This document shows, piece by piece, positions 1 through 12,359 of a DNA stretch of 64,000 bases (positions within the stretch are counted from its first letter, which is position 1; every line of letters starts with the position of its first letter). Both the position numbers and the translations under genes were made by a program. The DNA lies in assembly GCF_000764305.2 (NCBI RefSeq), contig NW_025947279.1, positions 310,001-374,000 on the forward strand, read 5' to 3'. The notes under the pieces are model-generated. The model was not told the DNA's origin. It ran no database searches and worked only from the letters and a program-made list of their open reading frames with translations. The stretch comes from Hyalella azteca (lineage: Eukaryota > Arthropoda > Malacostraca > Amphipoda > Hyalellidae).

Positions 1-446
1 CAATTTCACACAATTTTAATTGAGTCAAGTGATTTCACTATAACAAAAATGATTGTGAAAAACATACCTGAAACAGAAAATAATGTTTTAGTTACAACCA
101 TCATATGTTTTGGAGAAATAAATCATAGTTTAGGTCAATTACTTTTCATTCTATGATGACCGCACAATTCTATATATATAGCATTCTATGTACAATTTTG
201 TGACGACCGTTGATGCACTAATTTTTCGATAAGTGAATTTTTTTTGGCTGAGCAAGGTAAATGTAATCAAAATTCTTTTTGTTAATCAATTTTTTTGTTA
301 ATTGGAACCTTTGCTAACTGAGGTTCTACTGTAAATGCATTTTTAAAGGTGTCCCTAATTACCTCAGGGAGGGTGTCCCGAGTAGCCCTGCCATGCGGAA
401 ATGGCTGCCATCTTTTTTTGGAGTGAGATAGGACAATTCCGTCAAT

Positions 447-778
447 TACCGTAAAATGGGATAACTTAGACTACTTTTTTTTATAAATGATGCCATTTTT
501 TTACTAGCTAAATTAAACTTGAATTGAAACATGCATAATACAGGTCTATACTCTAGCTTCACTCACCATAAATTGCTGGCTCCTGCCTCTCATAGTCTTT
601 ATGTAATTTCAAAAAAAGTGATGGTCTTTGTTAAGAGAGGCAGGAGCCAGCAATTTATGGTGAGTGAAGCTAGAGTATAGATCTGTATTTTGCACGTTTC
701 AATTTAAGTTTAACTTATCTAGTAAAAAATGGCATCATTTAAAAAAAAAAGTGGTCTAAGTTACCCCAGTTTACGGTA
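447..778. mobile_element. Foldback MITE, 332 bp near-perfect palindrome
   Basis: The left arm (447-591) and right arm (635-778) are reverse complements over nearly their whole length, separated by a 43-nt loop. The ends read TACCGTAAAATGGG and the complementary TTTACGGTA, consistent with a TA target duplication and a CCGTAAA-type inverted terminus. The 46 bp nearest the loop (about 546-591 and 635-680) match perfectly, while the outer parts carry several mismatches. It is non-autonomous. The TA duplication suggests a Tc1/mariner-like mover, but this is inference. Confidence 0.75.
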
Positions 779-994
779 CACTTTTTTTCAGTGATTTTTT
801 AGGGATAGTAAATGTTTGATTTATTGACTAGCTTTATACATAATAGATAGTAAAAATGTTGAAGTTTATGCCACTATTTTTAGTTTTGCAATATATTTTG
901 ATTAGTTTAGCACTTTAGCTGCTACAACATTTCTACGAATTGTGGGACACACGTCCCGATTTACCCCGCCCATCTCTTTTTACCCCATTTGATG

Positions 995-1091
995 GTATTG
1001 TGCTCGTCATGTCCATCCGTCTTTCTGTCCGTGACTTCACGAATGGGGTTGATTAGAAAATGCGCCCTCACTCACTGCAGTGAGTACTGAT
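995..1091. repeat. Dispersed repeat, copy 1 (CTGCAGTGAGTACTGATC family)
   Basis: The stretch running from TTGTGCTCGTCATGTCC through CACTCACTGCAGTGAGTACT recurs at 42345-42475 inside the second CAP gene, with the same order of blocks (TGTCCGTC-type microsatellite, GAAAATGCGC, then CACTGCAGTGAG). It is therefore a dispersed repeat family present at both ends of the window. Confidence 0.6.
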
Positions 1092-1428
1092 CTAATTTTT
1101 TTGTTATAGTGAATTCTCTTGACCCAATTAAAAAGGCGTGAAATTTTTCAGTGAATTCACTTGACCCAATTAAAAAGGTGTGAAATTTTTCATTACTTTT
1201 AGATGTAATAATAGCTTATACATACAGAAGAAATGCTACATGGCTGCCTATATGAAGCTTGCAGTGGACAAGGTCATGGTAAATGTAAAATGGCATGTCC
1301 ATGGATACAGTAATATCATATGAATAAAAGAAAAACAAGTAAAAATTACAGAAAATGTCATTTATTCTACATCTACATCATCAACAAAAGAAGAGGAGGA
1401 CTTCAGAGTACTGTTAGTAATTGATGTG

Positions 1429-1856
1429 TACCGTAAAATGGGGTAACTTAGACCACTTTTTTTATTACCCCATTTGGGGGCGGTGCCCCCCCATTTGCAA
1501 ACTATGACACTTTCCTAAAATTTGTCATTTGCATATGTAACTAGAAGAGTTCTACTACAATGCATCAAAACCTGGAGTTATTTAATCAGAAAATAAAAAA
1601 ATTGGAGGGGGTACTCTGACAGGCTTTAAATAATAGCTTTTTTTTGTGGGTCACATTTTTAATTTTTTAACCTATTAGATATGCAAACTTTTTAAATCTT
1701 TCTATTGTGTTATGTAGCCTCAGTATTAGGCCTTTAATGCCCATTGACAAAATTTTTCTATGTCAAATAGTTTTTGAGTTGTGGGGATTTTTGTAAAAAA
1801 AAAACGAAAAGTGGTCTAAGTTACCCCGCCGGTCTAAGTTACCCCATTTTACGGTA
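1429..1856. mobile_element. MITE sharing termini with the 447-778 foldback
   Basis: It starts TACCGTAAAATGGGGTAAC and ends with the complementary ATTTTACGGTA, flanked by TA. The terminal motif GGTCTAAGTTACCCC is doubled at the right end (about 1812-1848). The 428-bp interior is unrelated to that of the 447-778 element, so the two share only their ends. No coding capacity was seen. Confidence 0.6.
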
Positions 1857-2422
1857 CACTTTGCATGCTTCAAACTTTCTAAAATTGAGTTTTATTTCAA
1901 GTGTCTCAGATTATCCCGTTCCCAGGGGTATTTTAGGACACTTTTTTTTGCGTCTGGCACTTTACAAATAGCATATGGAATTTTTTTGGAGCTGCCATAT
2001 TACAGCCCTCTAAAAGAGCTTTAAAATGAGCCCAAACTTGTTTATGAAATATTCATGATAAGAAGTTATCAATGAAAAATGCTCCAAACCATCCCTTATT
2101 ACCCTGTTTGACAGTAGCTGCAAAAAAATTGCTGCTCAATTTTTATTGTTTTATCTGTTCATAAACGTGTGCTTCTAAATTTTTGCACCTGATAATAGTT
2201 TTGATTTTTTCTATTGCATCAAATAAAATGCTAATGCATATTTGGATTGATTTCTGTTATTTGTGTCAAGAGCCCAACCATGAGTGAAAAATTTATGCCT
2301 CTTGCAGCACCTATGCATTTGACCAATTTGGTATTCTAGTTGCCTGTATTTCTGAATAGTTATCTAAACAGTGTTCTTATTCTTGTGGGAAGCCCCTTTC
2401 AGTGATCCTGCATGGAAGTAGG

Positions 2423-3246
2423 CAGAGCTGGGCAGCGCTACTTGGAAATGTAGCCGCGCTACCGCTACCTGCTCTAAATGTAGCAGGCACTACCGCTACC
2501 GCTACACCCACTGGATTGTAACAGGCGCTACCGCTACCGCTACAGTAAAATGTAGCGCGCTACATTAGCCGCTACAATGACCAAAATTATATCAAATCTC
2601 AAAATATTCATTGTTCTGCTATTGGGATTTACTCATTAACATTTAATGATAATAAAACATTTTTTAAACATATCAATGCAACTTTATTGCAATTAACCTA
2701 ACCGAACTAGTATGGGTTACCGCAGGGTTAGATACAGTAAATAAAAGTTACAGTTATTTTTATGTTTTACCTTCCCTACATGGATGTGAACTTTAATCTA
2801 ATTTCTGCTACTGGGATATAAAAAAAAATAAAAAATCGGGGCTCTACAGTTGCTAGATATTGTTGTTACAAATCGCTTGATATGTGTCTCGACATTGTAG
2901 CATGTGATTTGCAAAAGTTAAAAACTTTTTTAGAGTACCCCTTATTTGCCGTTTTCTATTAATTCCACGTTTTCTTTCATTTTTTTTAATTTACATGAAC
3001 AAAAAGGTCTTAGATTTCTGTTTTACATATGTGTACCAAGTTTTAAAACGATCTGTCTGTAAACAAAAAAGTTTTGTTGGAGGGTAGCCGGTCCCCTTTA
3101 AGAAAAATCTAAAGGCTTTATCTATAAATGTAGCGGTAGCGTCCAAACCTCGTATCGCTACTTAAATATGTAGCGGGCGCTACCGCTACATTGCCTTGAA
3201 TGTAGAGCCGCTACCGCTACATGTAGCGTGCTACTGCCCACCTCTG
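2423..3246. mobile_element. Non-autonomous hAT transposon with 8-bp TSD
   Basis: The 824-bp element begins CAGAGCTGGGCAG and ends with the inverted form CTGCCCACCTCTG. It is flanked on both sides by the identical 8-bp sequence GAAGTAGG (2415-2422 and 3247-3254). Both subterminal regions are packed with GTAGCGGTAGC-type repeats in opposite orientation. Short CAG...G inverted ends, 8-bp duplications and subterminal repeats are hAT hallmarks. There is no transposase frame inside. The perfect duplication suggests a fairly young insertion. A related copy lies at 38454-39699. Confidence 0.85.
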
Positions 3247-3254
3247 GAAGTAGG

Positions 3255-4160
3255 ATTTTCCTACTAGGGGTCCTGCAAACCCCCTCTCTCCTGAGATGCA
3301 ATGTCATGTGAAGGCAAAGTATGCATTTAATGCAAGAGTATCAATTTCAGTATTGACATCATAAGTAGACTGCATAGGTACTGCCTGATATGATTCACTA
3401 ACTTAATCACGTTAAAGTTGTTGTAACTGGCATTTTTTGTTATTCTATGCTTGCTTTCAGAGTTGGTAAAAACAGGCAGACTGGTACCTACCATTATTTG
3501 AGGTTGAGTAGACCTCTGTGCATTGGTTTTGCGCTGGTTTCTTCTTCTTTTCTGTCCACTGTACATACATTGTTCTTGTTGTGTTGCTGTTTCAATAAAT
3601 GGTTGAATAAAAAAAGGAAAATGTTAAATAAAAAGGTGGATTGGGATAGTTGTGGGGGAGGTTGAGACCATCACTAATTACTTTTTTCCTGACCCTTGTA
3701 ACAATCACCCTCAGGCCCACAACTTGGCTGATAACACATTACTTAAAGTCCTAGTACATTATATACATATAATGAGCTCAAAGTAGTCTTACTTCAAAGG
3801 TTGTTGTCAAAGTCCAGGTTCTTAACTTCAAGTTTGGGTTTGTAGTGATGTTGTCAATTCATTTAGGTAAATGAACTTCTGAAGAGATGTTCACACAATT
3901 TTTAGATGATCTTCTCCTTTTCAAAGGCAGCTTGACATTGGCTGATATTTTATATGGATTTCTATTGAACAAAGCATTTATAATGATAAATTCTTACTCA
4001 TTTCCACATTTTTCAAACAGGAGGCCTAAGTTCTTGATTATAGTATGTTGAAGTTACAATTTTAGTTTGTTGAATGAATAATTACTCACCTATAACTGCT
4101 TACTTAAGGAGAAATTTATAAATTATTTGCTGCTATTATTGTCACCTAATTGGAAATAAA
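3255..4160. other. Intergenic, no gene seen
   Basis: AT-rich sequence upstream of TAF1B. Open frames here are short and lack recognisable domains. I saw no clear TATA box close to the TAF1B start codon. Confidence 0.5.
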
Positions 4161-7100
4161 ATGGAATGCCATGTTTGTGGTGGCAAAGAATTTAACATCA
4201 ATGTTGGGAAGCAAATGTGTGCTGAATGTGGCACCGAGAATGAGAAGTATGTGGAAGTAGCTGCTGCTGAGGAGACCATAGGCTGCAATGCAAATCGCCA
4301 TAGAATTGTGCACGTTTCAGAGCAAGTTATTGATGCTGCAAGTGCAAGCAAGCTAGCTACCGGTACCTCTGGTAAGAAATTCAACCATGAAATTTTTTGA
4401 AACTTTAGAAATCATAGGCTCTTTTCTCTAGAATATATCATCATCCTTTAGTCTTTGCATGCTTAAGCATTGTCATTGATATAAGTTTAAGATGTCCTGA
4501 TATATAGTTACTATCTGCAATGTGAAATTGATTAGGTATATTAATTATTGACAAGATAATTTTTATTCATCACTTAATTTGATAAACTATGAATGTTTAT
4601 CCATGTTTTTAGCTAAGCCTAATTTGCAAGTTTTTATCAACCTAGTGGTAATTCACTATCTAGCACTGAGCAAAGGTTTTTTTATTTCTCAGTAATCATA
4701 GAGACATCACATCACCTTTGCTCTTTATTATGTAGGTAAATCAAGGGATTTTGTATTATGATGTATCTACAATATATTTGGTGCAATTTGATGCAAAGAG
4801 ATGTTAACTGAACTACATTTATTCTGTAGCATACAGCAAGTGGACAACATATGAGGCCTATACGTTTGTGCTGCAAGACTGGAGCCTGGCACTTGTCAAA
4901 CTCGGGGCCTCGGCTTCTCTACCAGAGCTTGTGCTTCGCATGTGGGCAGGCTACCTTAATAAAATTGAGGTAGCCTTCCTAGAGACAAAGATCCGCAACA
5001 ACCAATCTGTGCCCAAAACCCCTAAAGTTGGTCTTCTACGAAATAAGAGGTCCGTTCATGTATATTTGACATCAACATAATTTTATTTGTTACATCTTTC
5101 TCGTCCTCAATAGGTAATTCACTTAATAGTAATATATAATGACCTGAAGCTTCCTAGGCTTTAAGTGTGCTATTCAGGTGTTGGTTGTTGTGTATTATTT
5201 GTTTATATCCATTTATTCAAACCTGTGTTTTCTGTTAAGAAATATGTACTGTTCTGTATTTTTTCATTACTTTTATTAAATTACATTTTGGGTACATGGC
5301 ATTTGGTCAAATCTCACTTCTAAGAATTAAAATTGTCCTCAATGTACGGTATGTGTTTATATAGATAGATTCATGCTAGTTTCCCTTTCAGAGATGTTAT
5401 TCTTCTCCATCAAAAAGCCCCTTTTGTAAGAAAATCATTCCTTACTGGCTCATCACAGAAAATCAAGGAGAAAAAGAACCGCAAATTGAAACGAATCGTT
5501 CGCAAAACCATGAAGCAAAAAACGCTTTCTAGTGTGAAAGTACATGGACGCCATGCCAAGTCCCTCGTTCAAAATTTGAGCATTGCCCTTCTCGCCTCCG
5601 ATCCAAATGCGAACAACACCCAATCTCAGTCGTCACCGTCATCTCCATCCTCTGGGTCTTCTGGTTGCAGTAGCGCTAGTACAGCTAGTCACATGAGTAC
5701 TGATCCCGAAGAAATATTGAGGAACTTCAAACCACAGCCTGTGCTGAGATCGTGTGTTGTCTTACGTTGGCTTAACAATAATGAACATATTTATGACACA
5801 ATGGAAACAAGTGCACAGGATCGATCACAGAATGATGAACCTGCTGAAGAGAGAGCATCTTTTTCGTCGGTTGAAGAATTACCTCGTTCTGTACAAGTAC
5901 CAGATCAGCTCCTGGCCGCAGCTGCAAGTTTACCGAAACGCAACACAACGCATTATGTGCCCATAAACACGACAAATAAGTGGGCGGCCAATGAAGCAAT
6001 GTCATTGTTCGGGTCTGTAAGAAGTGAAACATTTGGTGAATCATTAAAGAGGAAAAATGATAATGACCCAAATGGCAAATCTCATGACGATGCGCCTCTT
6101 GAGAAAGTTCAGAAAACTTCTCACGGTGAAACAACTAATGCGAGCGTCGGCGACCAGGACCGGAGCATAATTGACGTTATTAGGGAGAAGTCCACATCAA
6201 TTCAAAAACTGAAGGATGATCTACATGAATTATTTCAAAAGAAAACTCCGCTAAAATCTGCTAAGCGTGGCCGTCTTCGACGAAATAGGTTCGTCAGCAG
6301 AAGAGACATGCACGAGTACAAATATTTCGAGCCGTACACTCCAACTTTTGCCAAATTGGTGGCCTTGCTCTACATCGCTTGCCGAGTCAATGGAGAAGAA
6401 ATGTTGCTCCTGGATTTGCTGAAGTGAGTGCATTTGCTTTATTTGTTAATTGAAACGTCAGTGAAATTTTATTAAAACTTCATATATCACCTGCTGAACT
6501 TGAGTTTTTCATTGATGGTGAATTTAATATTGTGCGACCAGTTTTATGAACGACTAATAATAATTACTGATATTCTTAGTATATTTTCTGTATATACTAA
6601 TAATATTTGTTGGTACCGGTAACTTAGGTATAGTGGCGATAAAATTTCATGGCATATGCTTTTTATACATCCTTAATCACTCTAATTTCACCAAAGAATT
6701 CGCGAATAAGCAAACCAGTTTAGTCAATTTCTAGGCTCCTGGCTGTCGATTTGCGTGGTAGTTTCTAAATTAGGGTTTTGTGGCTTCAAACTGCTCGATA
6801 GGATTCTAAAGCTATATATTTATGGCCATAATTAGCAAAACTTTGTATTTACCTTTTATTTCAATCATTATATTTATTCGACATTCCCCGATTCTTAATA
6901 TATTCACGTTGTTATATTGTCAGAAAATTATATGAAGATTTCACTTCCAGTTGGTGCAACTCGAACCACTTACCGTACCAGGCAGCGCCGTATTTACTGG
7001 AGGACTCCATGATAGACCTGACCCGCCTAGATCTTTACCAACTGCGACAGTGCAAGAGCGTGCCGTGGCATGGGCATGTCTATCGACTTGTCATCAAGTG

Positions 7101-10100
7101 AGAATTTCCATTTTTATTTGTGTAAACCGTAGTTGTTCTCTTCAAATTAGGTGCATTGAAACTTTCAATTTAATTTTGTTAACTGGTAATTTTTTCGACT
7201 ATCGTTTGTTAGGAAGATGCAATTTTTGTATGACTAGCGTTATTTCGATGCATTTCAGAGTTTATTGTCTCTGTACAATGAGCACCTGTTGAGGCAACCA
7301 AGGTGGCTTGTATGTTTTGGCTACTTAACTTTCCCATTATTGAGGAGTAACAAAGACAAGTCCTGAGTGCCAAGTCTTGTTCAATAAATTAATTTCCAAG
7401 AATTGTCATTGGATCAATTCAACCTTCTGAAAGCTATGTACGGTATAAGGTTTCAGGAACCATGTCAAATCTTGTTCAATAAATTAATTTCCAATAATTG
7501 TCGTCGGATAAATTCAACCTCTTGGATGCTACCTATGAGATTCCAGGAGTAATCCTATTAGCAATTTTCCACCAGCTCTCAATCATCATAAGATTCTGAA
7601 TCCTAGTCCTAAGACGACTCTCGTTTACAGATTGAGTGTCCTGCTGGATGCTCAGCTTCTTCCTCTGCCGCGCTCTGACGTCGTCACCAGTCGCCTCCTA
7701 CACATCCTCTGTCTGCCAAGTCTGTCATCAACATAATAGTACCGTCTATGTTACTAACTTAGTCACAGCACTTATTTCGCCTGCCTTCAATAGAAACGAT
7801 CTATTTCGCTTCGCTAAAAGAAGACTTAGCCACAACTTTTTAGCTCCAGTGAAAAATCTATCTATTTATAGCAATTGAATTCTGAAAATCGTTATTTGTT
7901 TGCCTAGTCTGTCATTTGCATGTTAGCGCGCATGAATCTTTTTGTATTATTTCTTTCTCGCACATTTTTTCTTGTTAATCTGCAAGTGGGATTTAAAATT
8001 ATTCGTCGAAATTTCATATTTCCCGCCATGTCAGTTGTTCGTTCTCCAATTGGCAATCATTCTATTATGTACAATAATTGCTTGCGATTTTCTGCTACCT
8101 ACTGTCACTAAATAACCCATAACTGTAAGTTCCTCATGCAATGACACATTATTTGAGTCAGAAAAAGCTCATTTTTCTAATTAAACATCTAAAAATTCAA
8201 CAGAATGATGAAGTTCAAACGTTGATCGAAAAGAACTAATCTATTTCAGTTCCTGATTACTTGTAGATTTGAGTGAAACCCTTATGATCATATCCGATTT
8301 GTATTCCAGAAAGCCTGGCCCCGAGCGTGAGCGCGCTAGTGCAGCGGTGGCCGATAGACCAGTTGGAATCTCCTTACAAATTTGAAGTGCATTCTCCTGA
8401 GACATTCGTCGCCGCCATCATAGTCTTACTTCTGAAGGTATTTACTTTATGAACGGAATTTTGTGGTGATAAGTTCAGTCTTTTATCTGCTGAACTTCTT
8501 AACTCTAAGTTACCAAGCATTTTAATATGATAAACATTGACGAAGATTAGTGTATCTGTAGAAAAAATGTGGAACAAAAAATAAAGATGATTCTTCACAA
8601 TTATTACGAGCCACATGATTTGTTTACAACTAGGGCGATTGTGTTTTTTGTACTCGTGGAAAGTAGTGAATTAAGGTGACGATTAGTCTACTAGTCATGC
8701 GGAGAATGATTATTTTGTTCACTATTCTGATGTTGCTTTACTATTAAAACTTTCATTTATAATGACAACAATTTAACCCTCTACCGCCGTATGTCACTCT
8801 CCGGGAACATAGCTTTCAACTTAAATTATACGTAAACTATTGAGTGTAGCAACCTGCAGACGTTTGTGCGCAACAGAGAACATTTTAAAGTTGTCGTACG
8901 TGGCGGCAACCATCAGTGCAAGTCATTTTGCGCTCACTAGAACGTATCCTTTTGGGAAGTAGGCTTGTGACAATATATATTGCTCCGGTTACTCTTGTCA
9001 GGCGATTGAGGGTTAAAGTAGCTCGATGATACTATTTCGAAATACGTACTTCTTTGCTACTCCATTCCTTCCTCTCAAATTGGTTCATCGCATATTTACC
9101 GCCGACATGATTTTATATAGATTTGATATTGTAAATAAATGGGTTTCAAAAAGATTGCTTAGAAATCTATTGACACGAGGAGATGGCAGGTCAAATGACA
9201 GGTCTAGTCTTATCTTTTACCGTCAGATGTCCTGGGGCTTGGATGGCGTGCAAGAAGATAAACTTTCGTGTCAAGTTTTGCGCATCAATGCGGAACTCCG
9301 GCGCCACGGCTCTAAACACCGACTTTTCTGCTGGCGAACTTGGCACAGGTAAGACTTCTTTCCCTAATGTAGACATTAATATGACCTCACCCCATCAGTT
9401 GCTTTAAGCTTAACTCACTAAATTTACATCATGTTCTGTACCACTTATTTGTATTTAATTCTGTCGCGGTTTTCTCCCACAAAACCCATGTGACTTCGAT
9501 GTAGCACTCTTTAAAGGCTGGAGAAAGTTTTTACTGTGTTCTCACTCGTATTTATCCATCATCTAGTTAGTTGTGTTTGAGGTCTTCCATCCTAAAGGAA
9601 TGTCCTTCATCTGTTCTTGTATTCATAATAACACCAGTCTATCTTGTTAGGTATTTTAACCTCGAATAATGGATGTGATCCAATCATTGATGAGCACTTT
9701 GATCTAGTGTTTATAACAGTACCTACTAGCTCATTTGCCGGATGAAACTCATCCTTTTATTATGAAGTTTAATTTTATTGTGAACTAAATATTCATGTTT
9801 AGTTACAGTGGTTGTGCTGTTGAATAATTAATATTCTGATCGAGTCGCAAAATACTTACCGTCACCCATTGTTGCTAACGTACTTGGCTCATCGTTTTCA
9901 GGCACATTAATCGCTTACTGTGGTTCAATGAGACGGTAGATCTGAGTGGACCAAGGCATCCCTTCAGGAGACCACCTCTCAACCACTCCATGGACCTGTC
10001 TTCTTTAGTCCACTCTTTCTGGTCGGAAGGACTTTGGCGAAGGTCCAGATCTACTGCCAAGAGAGGTAATTTTAATGGAGATAAACAACTGCATAGCTTG

Positions 10101-11517
10101 AACAGGGGGATAAATCCTGTAAAATTTACTTGGCGTTAACTGCAATCTACTAATAATGTCATGGCGTGCTATACTACTGTTTGCATTATCGTATTTATAA
10201 TAATAATAGTAATAATAATGTTCACTACAGAAGTATTTTAGTGTAGAGAGATATACTGACTAAATGAAAGCAATTGTAGGAGCACCTGTTGTTCACTGAA
10301 GATATGCCCAACTACGAATGCATTGCCATAACAATTCGGTCATGAGAATCCTAACTATATTATACTCGTTCTCATTTCCAGAGGACTCGCTAGCCCCGCT
10401 GTTCCATCAGCTGCTGCGTACCAATGACCAATCCATTACCAAGCTCCTCAACGAGGAACGTCTCTTCAATGTCACGTACCATCACCTGACCGGCGTCGCG
10501 CAGCAGTACAAGCATTGCTGGCTCAATGACGTCAGAGCAGACAAAGACGACATGAAGCAGGTGTGTTGGTGAAGCGAAGCTGTGTTCAGCTTTGTACTCA
10601 AATATCAGTGCGTTTATTGAGGTGATACATTAATTCACACCGTTAAGGTGATAAATTCGTGTTCTCTAGCAGGAGTTTTAATTGTGCTTATTGGATATTA
10701 TTTCCCATCAAGTGCAAGGTTTTTGGTCTTGGACGACTGTTAGCATGAAATTAACTCGCAGATTAGCCGTGCTTGTTGTAACATTATTGTAAATAGTGTC
10801 CGCAGTGCACAAAATTTAGTGCTTTAACATGGGCCGTTAGCCTGTTGTGGTTCAAGCACTAAGTTTATGTTAACTAATTTTTTTATACGACAGGTAGCCG
10901 ATGAAATTTGCCGAACATCGTTTGAGTGTCACCAATTTGACTTTTTGAGTAACGTCAAGCCAGTGCAGGCAGCTCTTGCGTCTTCTGGATCTGAACTCCG
11001 AGTTCAAGTCAAGTCCATGAGTAATGAAATCTTGAAGTGGTCACAACTCAGCTGGGTTCAAAATTCTTTCTCTACGAGACGCATGAAAAAGAAAAAAAAT
11101 ATTTCGAACGAAACTTTCTGTGATATCGACGAGAATCCTCCAAGCTCAAGTAATGATATATCGAGTGAGAACGAAAACTCAGAAGTTGCTTATGATTATC
11201 CTGATGATATTCCTGATGATTATAACGATATCTGTGACGAAGATAATGGCGTCGAAGATCTTGATCCAAGTGATGACGAAGAGGATTTGGAATTAAGGTC
11301 AAATGAAATTCATCTTGTAAATCCATTAGAACATTTTTGGCACGCGCCTAGTGCCATCATGGGCTCAGCTCCTGATGGAATTAGGCACGCGCGTAGTGCC
11401 ATCAGAAGCTCAGCTCCTCAGAGCTTCTGGTGGCTGCTCGAAGTTGTCGCATTTGTATGCCGAGAAAAACCTGAAAATTTGTTGTCTAAGGTAGTCATGC
11501 TTGAAAAACTGATATAA
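4161..11517 (+). CDS. TAF1B: TATA box-binding protein-associated factor RNA polymerase I subunit B (TAF1B/Rrn7 family)
   Basis: Exons: 4161-4371, 4830-5049, 5392-6423, 6951-7097, 7631-7719, 8310-8437, 9227-9348, 9902-10065, 10382-10560, 10894-11517. All junctions are GT/AG with matching phases, giving 971 residues. The N-terminus is a zinc ribbon with C3, C6, C20 and C23 (CHVCGGKEF...CAECGTENE). A helical core follows (KWTTYEAYTFVLQ; VLRMWAGYLNK), typical of the TFIIB-like cyclin folds of TAF1B. The family works in nucleolar SL1/TIF-IB, bridging RNA polymerase I to the rDNA promoter. The protein is much longer than human TAF1B (about 590). Most extra length is exon 3 (basic, Ser/Gln-rich, disordered) and an acidic Asp/Glu-rich stretch in exon 10. 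ATG 4161 is the first Met before the ribbon. The C-terminal helix WWLLEVVAFVCRE fits the family end. A weak in-frame donor at 11491 could give an alternative end. Confidence 0.88.
7375..7522. repeat. Direct duplication in a TAF1B intron
   Basis: A roughly 50-bp block (TCTTGTTCAATAAATTAATT, then TTCCAA and AATTCAACCT) occurs at about 7375-7425 and again at about 7471-7521 with a few substitutions. This is a tandem duplication of about 96 bp within the intron between 7097 and 7631. Confidence 0.7.
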
Positions 11518-11903
11518 TCACATGGAGCAACGTAGATTTCTACCTCGTAATACATGTGTAATTCACTGCTGGGATGTTATTACCTTTCATTGCAAGCGCA
11601 TTCTACGTGGGATAGATTTCTGATGGATAATTGTGGTTTTAGTTTTCAGTTTATTTGCATTCAATTTAATGTTACGTTGAAAAGGCTGCTTATTCGCGTT
11701 ATTCATTGGTTTTTTGTTTCAAATCGAATCTCGTCTGAATTTATGCGTATTGAATATGAATGGAAACTGAAGCTTAATCGCAGAGTTCATTTATAAAACA
11801 AATGCATTTTCATGAATCACAATATTTAATTTTTGATTCGAACATTACATGCCCTTGATTGTTTCACGTTACTTCATCAAAAAATGCTACTATATTTGGT
11901 CTT

Positions 11904-11909
11904 ATTAAA
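11904..11909 (+). promoter_or_regulatory. Possible poly(A) signal for TAF1B (ATTAAA)
   Basis: ATTAAA lies about 390 nt after the TAF1B stop. It is the nearest common poly(A) variant I noticed, in AT-rich DNA where chance matches are frequent. Confidence 0.25.
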
Positions 11910-12278
11910 GTCATAACGTGGGAAATTTATTGCATTACTTATGTATTTTTTCATCTGAAAGCTCTGATAACCCGTCCCTTAATCGGAAAATGTTATTCCA
12001 AATGATGAAAATTCTTGGTAAGGAAATTGGTCTTCATGTCAAAAATGCTTCGTCGCACCTGACCTCTCACACGCGCTTGCCTTCCTATGTAATTATAAGT
12101 ATATTGCTACTAGGAACTAAAAACTCAGCGCTGACTTTTGCAGCCTGCCATAGCTTGTACTGTCATCCTCAGTAAAATTGAGAGAAAATAATAGTGGTCT
12201 TCGTTTTCCTTGGAAGGATATTTTTCATTTCCAGTTCAAAATTAGTTCCTAGTGCCTTGTCAATTTTTTTGTATGCAG

Positions 12279-12359
12279 TTCAAATTGACGGGCGGTGAGG
12301 TCGAGTGGTTCATCCAGTTTGAGCTGGACAAGTCTCGCCCAAACATGCCGTGTGCATAA
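12279..12359 (+). CDS. Orphan candidate terminal exon (27 codons)
   Basis: After a good acceptor (pyrimidine-rich tract then TATGCAG) there is a phase-0 open segment of 26 codons plus TAA, beginning FKLTGGEVEW and ending RPNMPCA. Its GC content and codon use look coding against AT-rich surroundings. I do not recognise the sequence. It could be an alternative 3' exon of TAF1B, because the phase-0 donor AAG|gtagtc at 11491 would join it in frame. It could also be a relic of another gene. A second exon-like piece with donor CTTG|gtaagg sits near 11962-12018, but its phase does not join. Confidence 0.3.
   Translation, partial: FKLTGGEVEWFIQFELDKSRPNMPCA

Larger units (their letters stand above)
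1..1190. mobile_element. Terminal-inverted-repeat element, cut by window start
   Basis: Positions 1-58 read as the reverse complement of about 1095-1150: both carry a GTTATAGTGAAT-type start followed by CTTGACYCAATTAAAA and GTGTGAAATT. The right copy is itself tandemly doubled with a period of about 42 bp (about 1108-1190). This looks like a DNA transposon bounded by inverted repeats, with a foldback MITE (447-778) nested inside. The left end may lie outside the window. No transposase reading frame was seen. The superfamily is not assigned. Confidence 0.5.
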
